Positions 38,077 through 51,652 of a DNA stretch of 64,000 nt are shown one piece after another. The DNA is from Promerops cafer (Eukaryota; Chordata; Aves; Passeriformes; Nectariniidae). The notes below the pieces were generated by a model. It made no database searches. It had not been told where the DNA came from and saw only the letters and a program-made list of their open reading frames with translations. Every line of letters starts with the position of its first letter. Within the stretch, counting starts at the first letter, position 1. The DNA lies in the NCBI GenBank assembly GCA_013398275.1, contig VZSE01008498.1, positions 329,873 through 393,872 of the forward strand, read 5' to 3'. Made by a program: the position numbers and the translations under genes.

Positions 38077-39289
38077 GTAAGAGAGAAACATCTGCTGTTT
38101 TGCTATAACTTGGAAGTGCTTATTTTGCTTTAGAATAAGCAATTGAGTCTGACAGGTTAACAATTTTCTTTGTTTCTGACTTTACAACTGCTTTGTTTTG
38201 ATCCTCTTTCTTGAGAAAGTGAGGTGGGCTTTAGTTCTGGTTCAGCTTCCGGTCAAGTGTATACAGATCTTTTATGCTGATGTTAAAATTGGTGTGTGCA
38301 CATGCTTAAAAGTGAAGTAGATTGGCAACAGCTCCCAGAGTTTGCAGTGGTGCTGCAGGACTGGAGGAAAATCTCTTTGAAGCTGCGTGCAGCAATACCT
38401 TTCAGATTGGAAAGTGGGCCCTGAAGCATTTAAATATAGCTGGAAATAAACTACTTGAATAAGTCTGATGAATGTGTGAATGAAGGCATAGCTCCCCCCA
38501 CTCAGCAGTTTATTGCTCTTCTACTGTAGTTGTAACTTTGTATCAAGTTTATATTGCTGCTCTTGCAGAGGAAAAATGGTTCATCTGTATCAAAGGCGTG
38601 AAAACCAAAGAAGAAAGCTTGTTTCTTTTAAAGCCTGTTTGTACCAGTGTTTAAGAAATTTAACTCATAGCGATTTAACTCTGTCTTCCAGACAACAAAA
38701 ATAGTAGAGAGTTTTAAGCTTAAGTATGGCAGATTTTCACAGAACACACTTTCATCTTTCATCCCTTACTATTTTTTGGTTTGTCTTTCATATTAAGAAT
38801 TTGAATAAATTATTGAGATGTGCTCTGAATGAAGGCTTAAATTGCACATCCTGAGGAGGAATGCTTGTTTTTCTTCTAGCTAACATTAGAAATGAAGAAC
38901 TCACTGTCTGAATGTCACCCACATTTTCTTTATATTAGAGAAAACACACATCTGTTTATTTTTTATAAAAATATCCTGTTTTTGTCTACCAGTTATCTCC
39001 CCCAGGTTTTTTCTAGCGTGCTAAATGTATTTGCTCTCATAGGTTGAATTCAGAGTGCACCTTAAACCTATTAATAAAGTCAACCGTGGGAGCTGTTGCA
39101 GTTTTGTCAAATGAAGCCGAATAAGGCTGAAAGCAATTTTAAAGAGAGTATTAGTGTATGTGCTGATCATAATAAGTTGGGAAGGGAAAAAGCCATCAGT
39201 TGCAAAGAACTGGAAGAAATAAGTACTAACCTATAGTAAAACAGTGAGTAAGAGGTCATGTATCATCCCTGCAGAAAAGGCCAGTGAAT

Positions 39290-39330
39290 TGCTGACTCAC
39301 TTGTTTGTGGTGTATTGCAATGTGATGTCA
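39290..39330. promoter_or_regulatory. Tight cluster of MARE/AP-1, RUNX, C/EBP and CRE-like motifs
   Basis: In 41 bases the sequence has TGCTGACTCA (39290-39299, a Maf/AP-1 core), TGTGGT (39306-39311, RUNX), the palindrome ATTGCAAT (39314-39321, C/EBP-like) and TGATGTCA (39323-39330, CRE/AP-1-like). The motifs are directly visible. Their spacing resembles a composite enhancer, which is an inference. Confidence 0.35.
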
Positions 39331-40024
39331 TTCCAAAAAAGGTAACTATTACAGGACTTCAATCTGTAATGATGGAAGGTAATTTTATTTTGTTTGATGT
39401 GAATGGTACCTCAGCTTCAGCACCAGTTCCTTTTAGAGGGCTGCAATAATAATGAAAAAAACCCCTCAGACTTTGAAGATACAGTAATGGCTGAAAGAAA
39501 TTAGTGCTTTTCAGGGAGAGAAAATGGTACTAAGATGAATGATGCATAATCAAATTTCATAAGACGATGTGTGAAGTTTACCTTTTTATATATTGGATAT
39601 TTTGTGTGTGTGTGCTGCTTCCTGAAGAAGAGCATAACAGTGGAGAAATTGGACCTTCTGCCATTTTTCCCAGTCTTGTGTAAAAAGTGGCTGCTTAACT
39701 GATGTTGTTTCCATCTTGTGAAAAAATAAGTCTGTTTTTTCCAGATTAAGGAAGCAGATTTTATTTCAACAGCGTGCCCTGGGCACTTCGTTCTCCCCTG
39801 TTTTCCAGAGTGAATGCAATGGACTTGGGTATATGACACCTCTGTTTTCAGGGAATGTATCTTTTTTGCATGTATGAGTCAATCGGTGACTGTTAGATCC
39901 ACCCTCCTTGTGAAATTTATCAATAAAGAGATACTTCCAGAGCCCCTCACAAAAGTGCACTTAAATCTGTTCTAGTCCTGTTTTTAAATCTGAAACAATG
40001 AAAAATAGGAACTAAAGGTACAGT

Positions 40025-40041
40025 GAGAGAGAGAGAGAGAG
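40025..40041. repeat. (GA)n microsatellite
   Basis: An uninterrupted GA dinucleotide run of about 8.5 copies in the intron. Confidence 0.9.
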
Positions 40042-40182
40042 TTAATCCTTTCCTCAATGCCCAAATCTTTGCTTTTTATTGAAATTTGTTTGGTATGATT
40101 CAGATGAAGGGAAGAGACTGCAAAAGGATTATAGATCAGTATTAGTGTTCCCCTGATTGAACAATGCCATTGAGGCTTTGAC

Positions 40183-40190
40183 ATGCAAAT
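40183..40190. promoter_or_regulatory. POU octamer ATGCAAAT
   Basis: An exact octamer motif in the opposite orientation to the one at 33341-33348. It is isolated, and functional relevance is unknown. Confidence 0.2.
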
Positions 40191-40649
40191 AAGTTTTTTT
40201 TAATTGTTCTATAAAGAGAACAGCATTAGCTAATTTTGCTAAATTTATTTATACATATAAATATATAAATACAGTAGTTGAGTCAATGGAAAAAACTGAT
40301 CTGCTTCTGGAAAATGAAAGGAAGCATGTGTGTTTTTAATTTTGCAACAATGTTATGATATGGTAGTGCCTCCCTGTTATGTATGAGATCTTTGAAAAAC
40401 AGTAATGATGCAAAAAGGGGCATCCTTCACTTGGCACATGGGGTGTTTGCTAACTTGGACAATGTTCCCGAGAAAGTGTTGAACTTGAAATTGCTACTCA
40501 ATCCTGAAATTTCTTGATCTGGCCATATTATTTGGAAAAAAGTGAGGTGTATCTACATTTTGCAAATAGGCCAGAATATACTCCTATATTTTATATAATG
40601 TAAGATGTTTGGTAATAATTGGTCTTTTCTCCCTCTTTTCACTTCATAA

Positions 40650-40681
40650 TAAGAATAAACAACACAGTAAGAATAAACAAC
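40650..40681. repeat. 18-bp-spaced direct repeat carrying two forkhead motifs
   Basis: The 14-mer TAAGAATAAACAAC occurs at 40650-40663 and again at 40668-40681, an exact repeat at 18-bp spacing. Each copy includes ATAAACA, the core recognised by forkhead (FOX) proteins. The repeat is seen directly; any regulatory meaning is inferred. Confidence 0.75.
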
Positions 40682-41693
40682 GTTTCCTTCTGTGATTTGT
40701 TCTGGTTGATTTAGTTTTATTTTTAACAGGGTAGAGAATTTTAGCATGAAACCAATTGTAGCAAAGAGGTCTATTTAGCACCAAACTGACATGCAAAATC
40801 GTATAAATGTAGTAAATACAACTGTCTAGGTCTGCAAAATGACACATGTCATAAGTGTTTCTGTTGTGATATTGGAATGTCACCTTTTTTCTGAATTTCG
40901 GTGAGTTAAAATTGAGGATAAGTATGGAGCTTTTGACTGCTATAAAAAAATTTATGTTTTAATACTTGACCTATTTTTTTTATAGTGTTGAATTGAAAAG
41001 GAGCTCAGGAGCATTACTTTTCATCATAATGTAATTTTTTGTGCTGTTTAATATTGTTCTCTTAAATCAGATTTTTGCTTATATTAACTTGGTGCTAATA
41101 GTGCAGTCCACACTGATTTATGGAATGTTACATCAAAACTAAAATTAACCATACCTTAACTTGTGAGACATTATCTGCATCATGTTGCACTTAATACAGA
41201 ATTATTAGAGATCCTACGTCTTTATTTGGACCATAACTTAGCATTAAAGTGGTACTTTGAGCTAATTTTTTAGTAAGTGATTTTATGGCAACCTAAGTCT
41301 CTGTGGTCTTGAAATTTAATTCTGTTTTTAAAACTGTGCATATTATTATCCTGTTAGAAATTTATGATAAGAATTATGCTTTCAGATTTCTTTCCTGTAG
41401 CTGGTTAAAATCAACTGGAAGGTTAGGCCAAGTGGCCACATCACACTTTGTATTAAATTTTAGCTGTCACTGAACTAAATAATAGTGACAGAATGGTCAG
41501 AATGGTGTTTATCTTGGCTGAGTGTGTCTGACTCTTGTACAACCTCTGCCAGTGTTACTATTGTTATTAAAGAACCAAGAAAGAGCCAGGTGTGTGTGGG
41601 AAGATTTTGTAGTAATTTATAGTAATTATTTACAGACTTTTAGAAAAATTAAACTAAAAGAAGTCCAGAGAAATCTAAAAAAGCCAATGAAGG

Positions 41694-41744
41694 ATTTTCT
41701 GATCACTTCAAAATGATTAGAAATTTTCTGATTACTTTGAAATG
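41694..41744. repeat. Imperfect tandem duplication, 29-bp offset
   Basis: A 22-base segment at 41694-41715 recurs at 41723-41744 with about three mismatches. It is a small local duplication with no coding content. Confidence 0.75.
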
Positions 41745-44700
41745 TGTTTGTTACAACTTTTGATACCCTGACTAATCATCAGCATGGGTTTTTTAATATT
41801 TGGTACAGGGAGATCCAGATTTCACGGGGCCTCTACCAGTGTAACATCTCTTTTATGTGCCCATGGGCAGTCCTAAAACTTGGAAAGGACTGCTTTTTGG
41901 TAAGATGACAGTCCTACTGCTTCTTGCACTTTTCCATATATAAACAGTTACTATTTGATTCCTGCAGGAATTATGCAGCTAAGTGATAGTTCTTTGCTTC
42001 TTTCCTTACAATATAGAGAAATCTAGGACTTGCACCTAGGGCTTCAGTGGAGTGAGGTTTAACACCAATTTTGTGAGGCTACAATTGTGCAATTTTATGT
42101 GGTTACTGGGAGAAAGAGATGATTCTAAAACACTTTCGGGGGTTTTTCAAGTGAGAAGTGAATGTCTTCAGGTCACTGTAATATTTGGATAGCAAAGTTA
42201 GGAACTGTGTCTCACTACTGTTAGCAAAAAAGGATGCTGTTGTCTGTGGAAAAGTGTTTGTTGTGTCACAGATTTATAGCACTGCACAGGCAGCATTGTG
42301 GTGACAAAGGAGATGCAGTACTTAAACCACTTGAGGAAATGTTCAGAATTGCAGGACTTTCACGTGTGAACTTTATGTGCAGACATACACTAAGCTGTGT
42401 GTTGAGGTTAAAGCTTTGTAGTAAATGTTTAAGCTGGTAGTGGGGGAAATCTTGCTGGTTTTTGACCTATGCCAAATTTTCCTTTGCAGCTTTGAAAAAG
42501 TCAAGTCTTACTTTTTTTATTTCAATTTTTTTTGTCCTTCTTTTTATTCTCTGAAAGTTTGTATGTGAAAAGGTCAATGGATAAGGTCTAATGTGAGTCC
42601 TAGCAAAAAGAATGCTGTAGCTCTAGATATTTGGCATAGTGTTGAGGTTCTGTGGGGTTGTGCAATAAGGGTACATGAAAAAAAATAGATTCAGCTCCTT
42701 GAACAGGATATCATGCTTAGACAGTGTGAAGTATACACAAAGAACGTTTAAAAATCCTGTTAACTATTTAAGTGTTTTTGAAAGTATGTGCCTAATTTTG
42801 TGTAAAATTACTTTGTATAAGTGGGGAGAAATGCTGTGTATTAGATCATTGCTTTCACTGGCAGCTCTCACCTTGATTTTGGAGTGCAGGAAGATGAGAG
42901 CTAGCTTTGTAACAAAGATGACCTTTAGGTCTGCATGAGTAATAAATCAAATATTTTCTTTTAGGAGATGAAAATGATCTCATATTCACCTAAGGTGTGG
43001 GGGTAGGATGGACTGCTAAACTCTGCTAACTTCAGTCCTTCTGTCCTAGTAATGCCGGGTGCTTTATCGCGGGAGAGCTGATAACCGTGGAGTGCAGCTA
43101 CAGTAGCACTGCTCAGGTCTGTGTTGCTGTGCCTTTGCTAGTCAGGTATAAAACCAGTTACCTAAAACCACGTCCATTTTTCTTTCTAGATACGTTTTGG
43201 TATAAAAAGCTACTTGGTGATGTTTTCTTTGTGGCACTTTGTGGTTGATTCTTTTAACTGGAGTCTTCCTGCATTTCAAAACTAGTATAGTAAATACACT
43301 CTAGACTGATTACTCAGTTGGACTGACCAGGGCATTTCCTCTCTCATAGATACTGCAGGAAGTGTTTATAGTGTTTCAGTTTTGAAATCCATGTGTCCTG
43401 TATTCTGTTCATTTGAGGAAATAATACGATGGTACAGTGAGTGGCAATTTTGGAAAAGCAAGGGAGAGAAGTCAGAGGAGTAGCCTTTGTTAGTTACAAC
43501 TCTCCAGTTTTTCCTGGACTTTTATTTAAAATATCTTCCTCCAACCCCACACTATATGTAAGAAATTAGTAAAGGCTCATCCTATTGATAATCTTCTATC
43601 GAGTACATCATAATATATACAAGATAAGTAGTCTTTAACTGTAGGTGGATGCAAATCAGAAAATGGGATACATTACTGAAGAGGTTACATCCTCATAGCA
43701 CTGCATCTATACTTTATATGGATTGTATGTATTACACTTCCATTTGTCTGCAAACTCACTGTCAGAAAATTTTCACTTTAATTATCTGGGTGTGAAAAAT
43801 GGAAGAATGTCTCCACTCTAAAACAGGTAATGTAAAAAAGTGCTTGGAAAAAACCTCAAACCAAAACCAGCTGTTTCTCAGAAAGCAATGGATACTTCTT
43901 GGCTTGAAGAAAAGTGAAGCAGAAGAAAAGACAGCAGAAAACCTTTGTGTCAGTTTTGTGTCCGTTGAACTGAATACAAAGTGAATAAGTCCTTAAGCCT
44001 TAATTCAGTAGTTGATATTTATTTGGCACAGAACATGGTAGTGTAAGTTATACTACAGCTACTACTATTTAACTGTGCTTAGACATACTTTCCAAATTGA
44101 GAAGTTGTTACAAATCTGTGTTACAGGTACATTTTACAGCTCAGTTGCAGCTGAGCTCATTGATACCAAAAGGGTTGCTCCCAGCTGGGTTTTACCAGGA
44201 GCCATTATGATTTGTTTAGAGGCATTAAATCTGTAACAGTATAAACCAGTTTCAAACCTAACATGAGGTCAAAAAGGGGCAGCTGCAGGTGTTGCCTCTT
44301 CATTTTCTTCTGAATTGGTGTTGGGCCATTCTAGAAACCTGTGATCCTTGAACAGTGGGAAAATACCAGTGTGAACACGCAGAAATGTTCTTCTGGCTGT
44401 ACAGCAATGTTTGTGTGATTGCCTGCCCTTCATCTCCTTAGAGAGAAAAACAGAATTGAGAACATGTAGAACAGATGCAGTTATTTGTTACCTTCTGTGG
44501 CAGTTTCTTTGGAAGCTGTTTGTCTTGGCTATAGACATCTCTTCTCCTGTACCTGCTTATTCTGTCTCAAATTAGTCTTGCTAAGATCAATAGAAACATG
44601 TCTCCTAGGGGAGTAAATGGGATGCTTAAATCTCTGACAGTGTCAGTCTAGTACCTCCCAGAGTGGTAAATGTACATGTGCTTATAAAAATTATTCAGTA

Positions 44701-47196
44701 AGTAGCATTAACTGTCTCACTTTGGGGATGAGGAGATGGAAATTATTCTAATACTATAAACCAATTGTTATCATTACATAAACATGAGCTGAATACTTCT
44801 GTGATCTTTGAACCTTTACCTTGTGCTTGCAATATGTTTGAGGTCACTAAGAGTGCATATAAGTAGCATCTTCCTAAACCGCGCTTTGTTCTGTGCATTT
44901 GATTTTGTATTCATGTGAAGGTTGAGTCATCCTGGGTTCCAGATACCCAGGCAGGGAGAATTAAGGTTGCTATGGGAATCGTAGAGCAAATGTTCTACTA
45001 AAATTACACTGTTTGTCCATACGGGTTATGTCAAGAATGAACCTGGCTCATTATTTCTGATACTTCCTTCTACCGGCCCCCGCTTCAAACCTGAAAAATA
45101 TGAATTATACAAACATGGTTTCTTTTCATGATTTTTTTTTTCAGCCTGTAGTTTAGCAGTAATTGAGCATGTGCAAAGATGATAATTTTCCATCATTTAA
45201 TAAATGGCAATTTATAAATTAGGGATAATACAGTACGTATGATAACTACATTCAGAGATTGCTGCAGCATTCATTTTCTTAAGCAATTGCAGAGAAGCCA
45301 AGATTATTCTTTACAGTTATTAAAACATTTAATTACGTTTCAAGTAAATGGTAGGTTCCCAAGGGATCCTGAGAGAAGTTACATTTGAAGGGAATTCAGT
45401 CTCCAGTTTCTGTGTGCCTTTAAAACTGCCACTTAATTCTGCTTTATGTACAAAATTCAACTGTTTTGTTTTATGTGCACGTATAAAACAGCATAGCATA
45501 TCATACAGATACCTGCATTTTTTGAAAACTACAGTGTTGTTTTCTTTCACAACTATAGCACAAATATTGCAGTAGTTTAAAATCAGAGTTCTCAGTTTGA
45601 AAATGAAGTTTTAAAGAAAGCATGTTTCATATTTTCTTGAATGAGGGTGTCACATCTCATGGTCTTGTTTTCAGTGCAGGTTTCTGGGTGGCTGGATGTG
45701 CAGCAGTGATTTTCACAGCAAACTCTGAACAAGGGTGATGGGGCACCTGCAACTCTGTAATGCAAATTACTGCTTCCAAGATACATGGGCCTTTTTGTAA
45801 ACCCACACTTACATGCTATTTTTATTAAATTAAATAGAAGGTATTTTTGAATGTTCTCAGTGATAATATAAGACAATGTAATATTAGGTGGCTAGCCAAG
45901 TTTCAAATACTAAGTACAAAAAGCACTTATATAAATGCCCTCAAGAAGAAAGTAACCATAGAAATGGCTCATATATTTTTAGCATAGCATTAAGTTTAGA
46001 TTATTATACACTTTTATTGAGGGCTTACTATAATCTTCAGCTTGTGTAGCACCTAAAGTACTGAATGCTACTCTAAGAAACACAGGAAACATTTTGAGTT
46101 TACAACAAATGTCCGTAGTAAGCACTGTAACTCTTAGCTATTTAAAAAAGATCTGATCTCTGACAGCTTTTGCTGCATGTTCTTACTTTAGTGCTTGTCT
46201 TGCAGGTGTTGAATGCTTTGGAAACTGTGCTACATAGGTGCTTTTCAGCACCTGCTTACCTGCTTCTTGGTTGCAATTCGGATTTCTGACAGCATGCTTT
46301 TAAAAAATGGCTGATAAGACAATGGCTAGCAACATCTCATCCAACAAGCAAACCTGAACTACATCTGCCCAAATCTGACATGTGCTTTAAAGTAGCATTT
46401 TATTACGGGTACTAGAGGTATAGCTGTCATTGGTGAATTATTTTTAATTTTTATTGTGCATTATCATGCATTTCTCTCTTCCCTATGCCACTTTCTAGGA
46501 AGCATAGTCATACGTTCTTACACATACTTAGCTTATTTTCCTTGTGGTATCTCCTGTGTTCTGGGATTACTGCTTACAGTTTTTCTCTAAGAACCCCAGT
46601 TATCCAATTGCAGTTTTATTGATAGGTCTAGGCTGACAGACACAAAACAGATGGATTTGTAGAAAAGTTGCTGTATAAAGGTGCTTCAGCCATATTCCAG
46701 TGTGTCACAAAATAGCTACTCAAAATTATGGTAGTGTATGCTGAATCACTTCAGTGCAGTAAAGTTAATTATGTCAACTTAAACCAGCTGACAGTCAGCC
46801 TTTGTTCATGGAGAGAAGTCAAAGGGATGGATTTGGAATGCTTTGTCACAAGCTATAGAGGTACGCTTTATGGAAGACTCAGGAATGGTAAGATTAGATA
46901 GTCTTGATACTGACAGCTCACTGACCTCTCAGAAAACATGAGGTGAACTGACTGCAAGATGGGGAAGTAATATCTATGCACACCTGAGAGTTTTTTAAAT
47001 GACAGAAACAATTCAGTTTTATGCTTGGACACTGCAAGTTAGGTGGCTAATTGGGAGTAGGGGTGACAGGATCTATAGGCAGTCTTGGGAAAAGGAAGAA
47101 GCACTGGATCTTTGCATCAGAAGTTTGCATTCTGTATCAGATACTGGACCTCTCTGAGTGGTAGTATGTATGTTTGTATATTCCCAGGTGGAACGG

Positions 47197-47214
47197 AATA
47201 ATAATAATAATAAT
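47197..47214. repeat. (AAT)n microsatellite
   Basis: About six copies of the AAT trinucleotide in intronic sequence; a likely polymorphic marker. Confidence 0.9.
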
Positions 47215-50200
47215 GATTTTAGAAGATTCGGAGTTACTTTTTCCAGCACCAGATGTTCTTATAGAAACCTCTGCGTCCTTGAAGCTACTCATGTTGAAAT
47301 GTGCAATTTATGTTCAACATGGCCTTTTCTCTTCTGAAGACTAATTTCACTCAAAGTGCAAACCCCACCTTTTATCATTTGTGTCTTATGTTGCAGTAAA
47401 CTGAGAGAATTTTCCTGTGGTTGCTGATGTTGACCTAATGGCTAGCAGCAACATTTTAGGAGCTCTTTGGAATGCTTGAAATTCACAAATGAGCCTAAAA
47501 TCCTGATAACCAAAATACGCTTTCCAGATCAGGGCTATAGCTGTTAACTGCAGCAAAATGATCCTTCTGAAGTGCAAGAAAAACTGCTACTCAGAAGAGC
47601 CCACAGAATAACATCTGCCTATGAGTAACATTTAATGACTAAAAATAATGACTTTGCAAGATAATTTTTATAGTAAAATGGCATAAGAATAAATTCCCAC
47701 AAAGTTCTTTTTATAAACCACTCTCAGTGCTGTATTCTGTGGTTTAAAATAGAACAGTGTGCTTCCTGCTTGGCTAGATGGCAGCCAGCTGCCATCCAAG
47801 ATTTACTTGAATTTGTGCCCTCCTTCCTTTTGCTTCTCTAATTTTTTGGTTCTGGATCGCTGAAAGCAACTTGAGGTGGGGGAAACAACCTTGGGAGCTG
47901 CTTTTTCTCTTCCCTGTGATTTTTTCCTCGAGATCCCAACTCTCTGCTCCCATTGAGTTGTGTTTGACACTAAAAGCAAAGTCTCAATAGATGGCTAGTA
48001 GTAGGATATAGTTAATAGAAAATACTCAAGAAAAGGGATCACGGTGAGGGAACCCAGCACTTACTAGTTGTTTTTGTACAGAATGTCATGTGTTACCCAG
48101 ATACGTGGAGTATTCACAGGGAGCTCTAACACAACAGGCAAAAGAGGAAAACTGTCAAGTCTCCTTCAACAAGCCCTGATTCCCCGACACCTCCCTCCAG
48201 TGACAAAGTGACCAGTGCTAGGTTGATACTGATCATTTTTCAGAAAAACAGCTTACTCACTCTGATTTGTGGGAAAATGCAGTGCTCATTGATACAATTT
48301 GTCTGAATCACATCCTTTCACTTGTACGTTTCTTATGGCACCCAGCTCTTTTTAAAAAGATTTCACTTCTCACCTAAAGACGTTATGGAGTGGCTCCTGA
48401 AACACTCTTAGACAGCTGACACTATCAGAGGAATTTTATTTTTCTCTAGTGTTTTAGTACTTTGGTTTGTTTGTAAACCTTCCTCTTTCACAGGGAAAAT
48501 TTTGTGAGGGAGAAATGTTCTCCTTCAGATTTAGGCAGCAAGAAGGTATTTTCAGAATAATTAAAAGATTTTGGGAGAGTTGCTTCAGCCAGGAAACGCT
48601 TCCCTCCCCTCCCATTTTTTTCCCCTCCTGTATAATGAAGCCACTGATGGAAACCTGAATATATATGAGTATTGATTAAGACTAAAAACATCCTCTGGTT
48701 TAAAAAATTCAAGATTAGAAAATCCAAGATTGTCTGTCTACTTAAATATTCTCTGGAAAAATCTGAACTTTTTGTCCTAGTCTGTCTGCATGGGCACCAG
48801 GTCTTTTTCTGACCCCTGCCCCCAGTTGCCTTTCTATAATTCAGTAGCTCATTTCTCAGGTGAGGAGGGCAGACTGAATACAGAAAGCATGCATTTAACC
48901 TTATGTCTGGGGTTGTCATAGTGTGGTAAGGAGGTAGCAAAGGGAAGCATTCGATTTGTTTTGGCCTGACGTAGGTGGGCTGTTTTGCTGACATTTCTGG
49001 AGGCATTCTCAGGGATTCTGCCAGAACTGCTTCCATCCTCTTTACTAACCATTTATGTTACAAGGGCTGTGAAGCTCTCTCTGGTGTCTCTCTGCTTCCC
49101 TGATGTAAGAAGCGGACTTCTTTAGAAACTCAGAACACTCAGATTGTCCTTGGGAGTGTTTTGCATCCAAATAAAGTGTCTTCATGAAGTCCCAGAGAAC
49201 ACTGACAATTACAGATATATACCTTTTGGTGTTTGGAGATAGATCTGTTAAATATATCCTGTGTTTCATTCTCCCTGAACAGAATGATGCTTTTGTAAAA
49301 CAGGTAGTTAAATTAGGTCAGCTCCCTTTCTTGCTGAGCTTCTGCCTGTTTTGAAGGGAGGAGCTTCCTCTCATATACCTGAGCTGCAACCAACTGAGAA
49401 TTTCTTGGGAGGGTAGATTAATTTTCCTCCTCTGCCACTGCATGGAATGTTTAAGGCTTCCAGACCATTCAGCAAAAAGACCTGTGTCCTCCTTTTCCTC
49501 TCTCCCCCAAATCTGGTGACTTTATGGACTAAAGCAGTAGTATTCAGACCTACAAAATATGAGGTCTTACTATTGTAGCTGTGCAGCTAATAGCAAGGGA
49601 GCTTGCAGGTGTGATTAATAAGCTACTGGATAGTAGGCCAATGAGAAGACATTTGTAGTTCATCAAATGATTAATGAATGTTGTCTAGGCAAAAAAAATT
49701 ATATTATATTGTAAGGATATACAGTAAGTGTCCAAGTTGCAGAATTTGAAGATACAAAATAGGAATCGAATATGTAAAAAAAGGAGTATAGTTTCACGTT
49801 CAGTATATGAAAAAATTAACTAGCCAATTCAAAATTTTCATGGCAGATGTAGGTAAATAAGAGCTGCTCTCTGGAGAGTAAACCTTGTGCTGAGGTCTGT
49901 GAAGAGCTCATAGCCCCAGGATGTGCTGATGGTGACCAGTGGGACAGCAGCAGATACGTAAGAGTAGTTGAGAACAGGAAACAGTTGAGCCAGCCTGACT
50001 CCTCCACTCCCTGTTTTTCTGTTTGTCTTAGACTTGGCTTTTAGACTCGGCCCTGATGACATTTGATCTTTTCTCTGTAAGGTTTTCCTTGCAAGGAACC
50101 ACCCTGTGGAGTGTGTGGTGAGAAGGCTGAGCACAAAAAGCCAAAACAAAACCCCAAAGGAAATAATGTTTTGTTAGCTGAGACAATGAAGATATGTGGC

Positions 50201-51627
50201 AACTGACTTTTCAGTTTTTCCCGTAACAGAGACTGTGGGTTCCTGGTTAGGGAAAAGACAATAAAATAACAGATGGGGGTGGAGAGAGCTTGTTTCCATT
50301 CTCCTTTGATGGAAAAAATTGAATAGTGAAAGCAGAGGCAAGGACTGAAGACAAGAAGAAATGTGCCCTGGTGATTAGCTTCCATCCTCATTGTCAGAGG
50401 TATAGTTCTGTTTGTTCTGTCACTTTTTTTGTCTCTGTCTGCAAATTACATGCCAAATGAAAATTAACTTGCTCCTTTGAAGCTTTGTTGATAGGATGTA
50501 TGTGTCTGAGCCTTAATAACTATTATATAACAAGTCTCTCCAATTTTAATGTTCATTGTTTGCTTTGTTAAAATAATTGAGGTCAAGCTGGCTGCTACCC
50601 TGAGGTGATGATAATGGAGAATTTTGTACTTATTCCCGATAATGGGAGGGAAGCAGTAATCAGGAAGGCAGTAATCAGCTGATATGGATGTCATTATCTG
50701 GCTCCATCTTTCCAAGATGCTTTCAAAGTGTCTCACTTGATGTTCTAGGATCCTTCCTTAAAACGTTTTTTGTCATTAGCATAGTAATGCTCACAGATGC
50801 TGCTGTGGGTCTTACTCCAGATTGAAGCTTTGTGGGTAGAATTCTTTCCTGTTTACAGTTTAAGGAGGTTCTTTTTGGTCCGAAGGTCAGGTTTTATTGT
50901 AAGCAAAGTGTACAGATATATTACTGTGGTGGTCATCTGTACGTGTTTCAACACTAGACATTATCAAAGCTGAAGTGCAAAATCATCTTGATAAGAGATT
51001 TCTGTTAGCTGTTGGAGTACTTCCAGCAGCAACCTCTATTCTTAGTTATTTCATCTTAGTTGTGTATTAAACTGTAATTTTGTCTTCCTGGCTTGCATGC
51101 TATAGATGGAATCCCATTGCAAGATCTGTTATGTGACTTTACTGAAGAAAAGAGTGAAGTCTGTAAATCCTCGTCAGAAAATTTCTTTTGTCAAGTAGTA
51201 AGATGAACATAGCAAGTAACCTTCAGTAGTCTGAGAACGCTTTTCAGTAGTTAAGTCAAGGCAAAAGTTCAGTTGCTCTGCAGTGGTTATACCCAAAGCA
51301 ACAGTGCATTAAATTTAAAAAAAGAAATCACTTTTACTGCATTTGTACAAGTTACCTTCATTTGCCAGACATCTCAACTGGTGAGGTGTGCTTTCTGAGC
51401 TGATGATTAACAGTATTTATGGTAGTCTTCTTGCATGTGTGTTGATACTCTTTCCTTTTTCAGAATAAATAGTGGAAAGTGGGCAAGTTTAATGGAAATA
51501 GTGTTGGATTTGTGTATATGAGCTGAATTGGTAGCTAGTGTGTCCAGTTAGTGATTGGTGTGATTGCTTCCGTGACATTGGAGCTCCAGGTGTCAGTATC
51601 TTACATTTTGATGTATTCTTGATAGAT

Positions 51628-51652
51628 GTATGTGTGTATATATACACATATA
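51628..51652. repeat. GT/AT palindromic simple repeat
   Basis: A short GTGTGTATATATACACATAT-type stretch in which the GT half pairs with the CA half. It could form a small hairpin or simply be a microsatellite. Confidence 0.75.

Noticed and set aside
48488..49036. 182-codon minus-strand open frame
   Set aside because: The composition and lack of any recognisable domain suggest a chance frame in intron; no splice or promoter context supports it.
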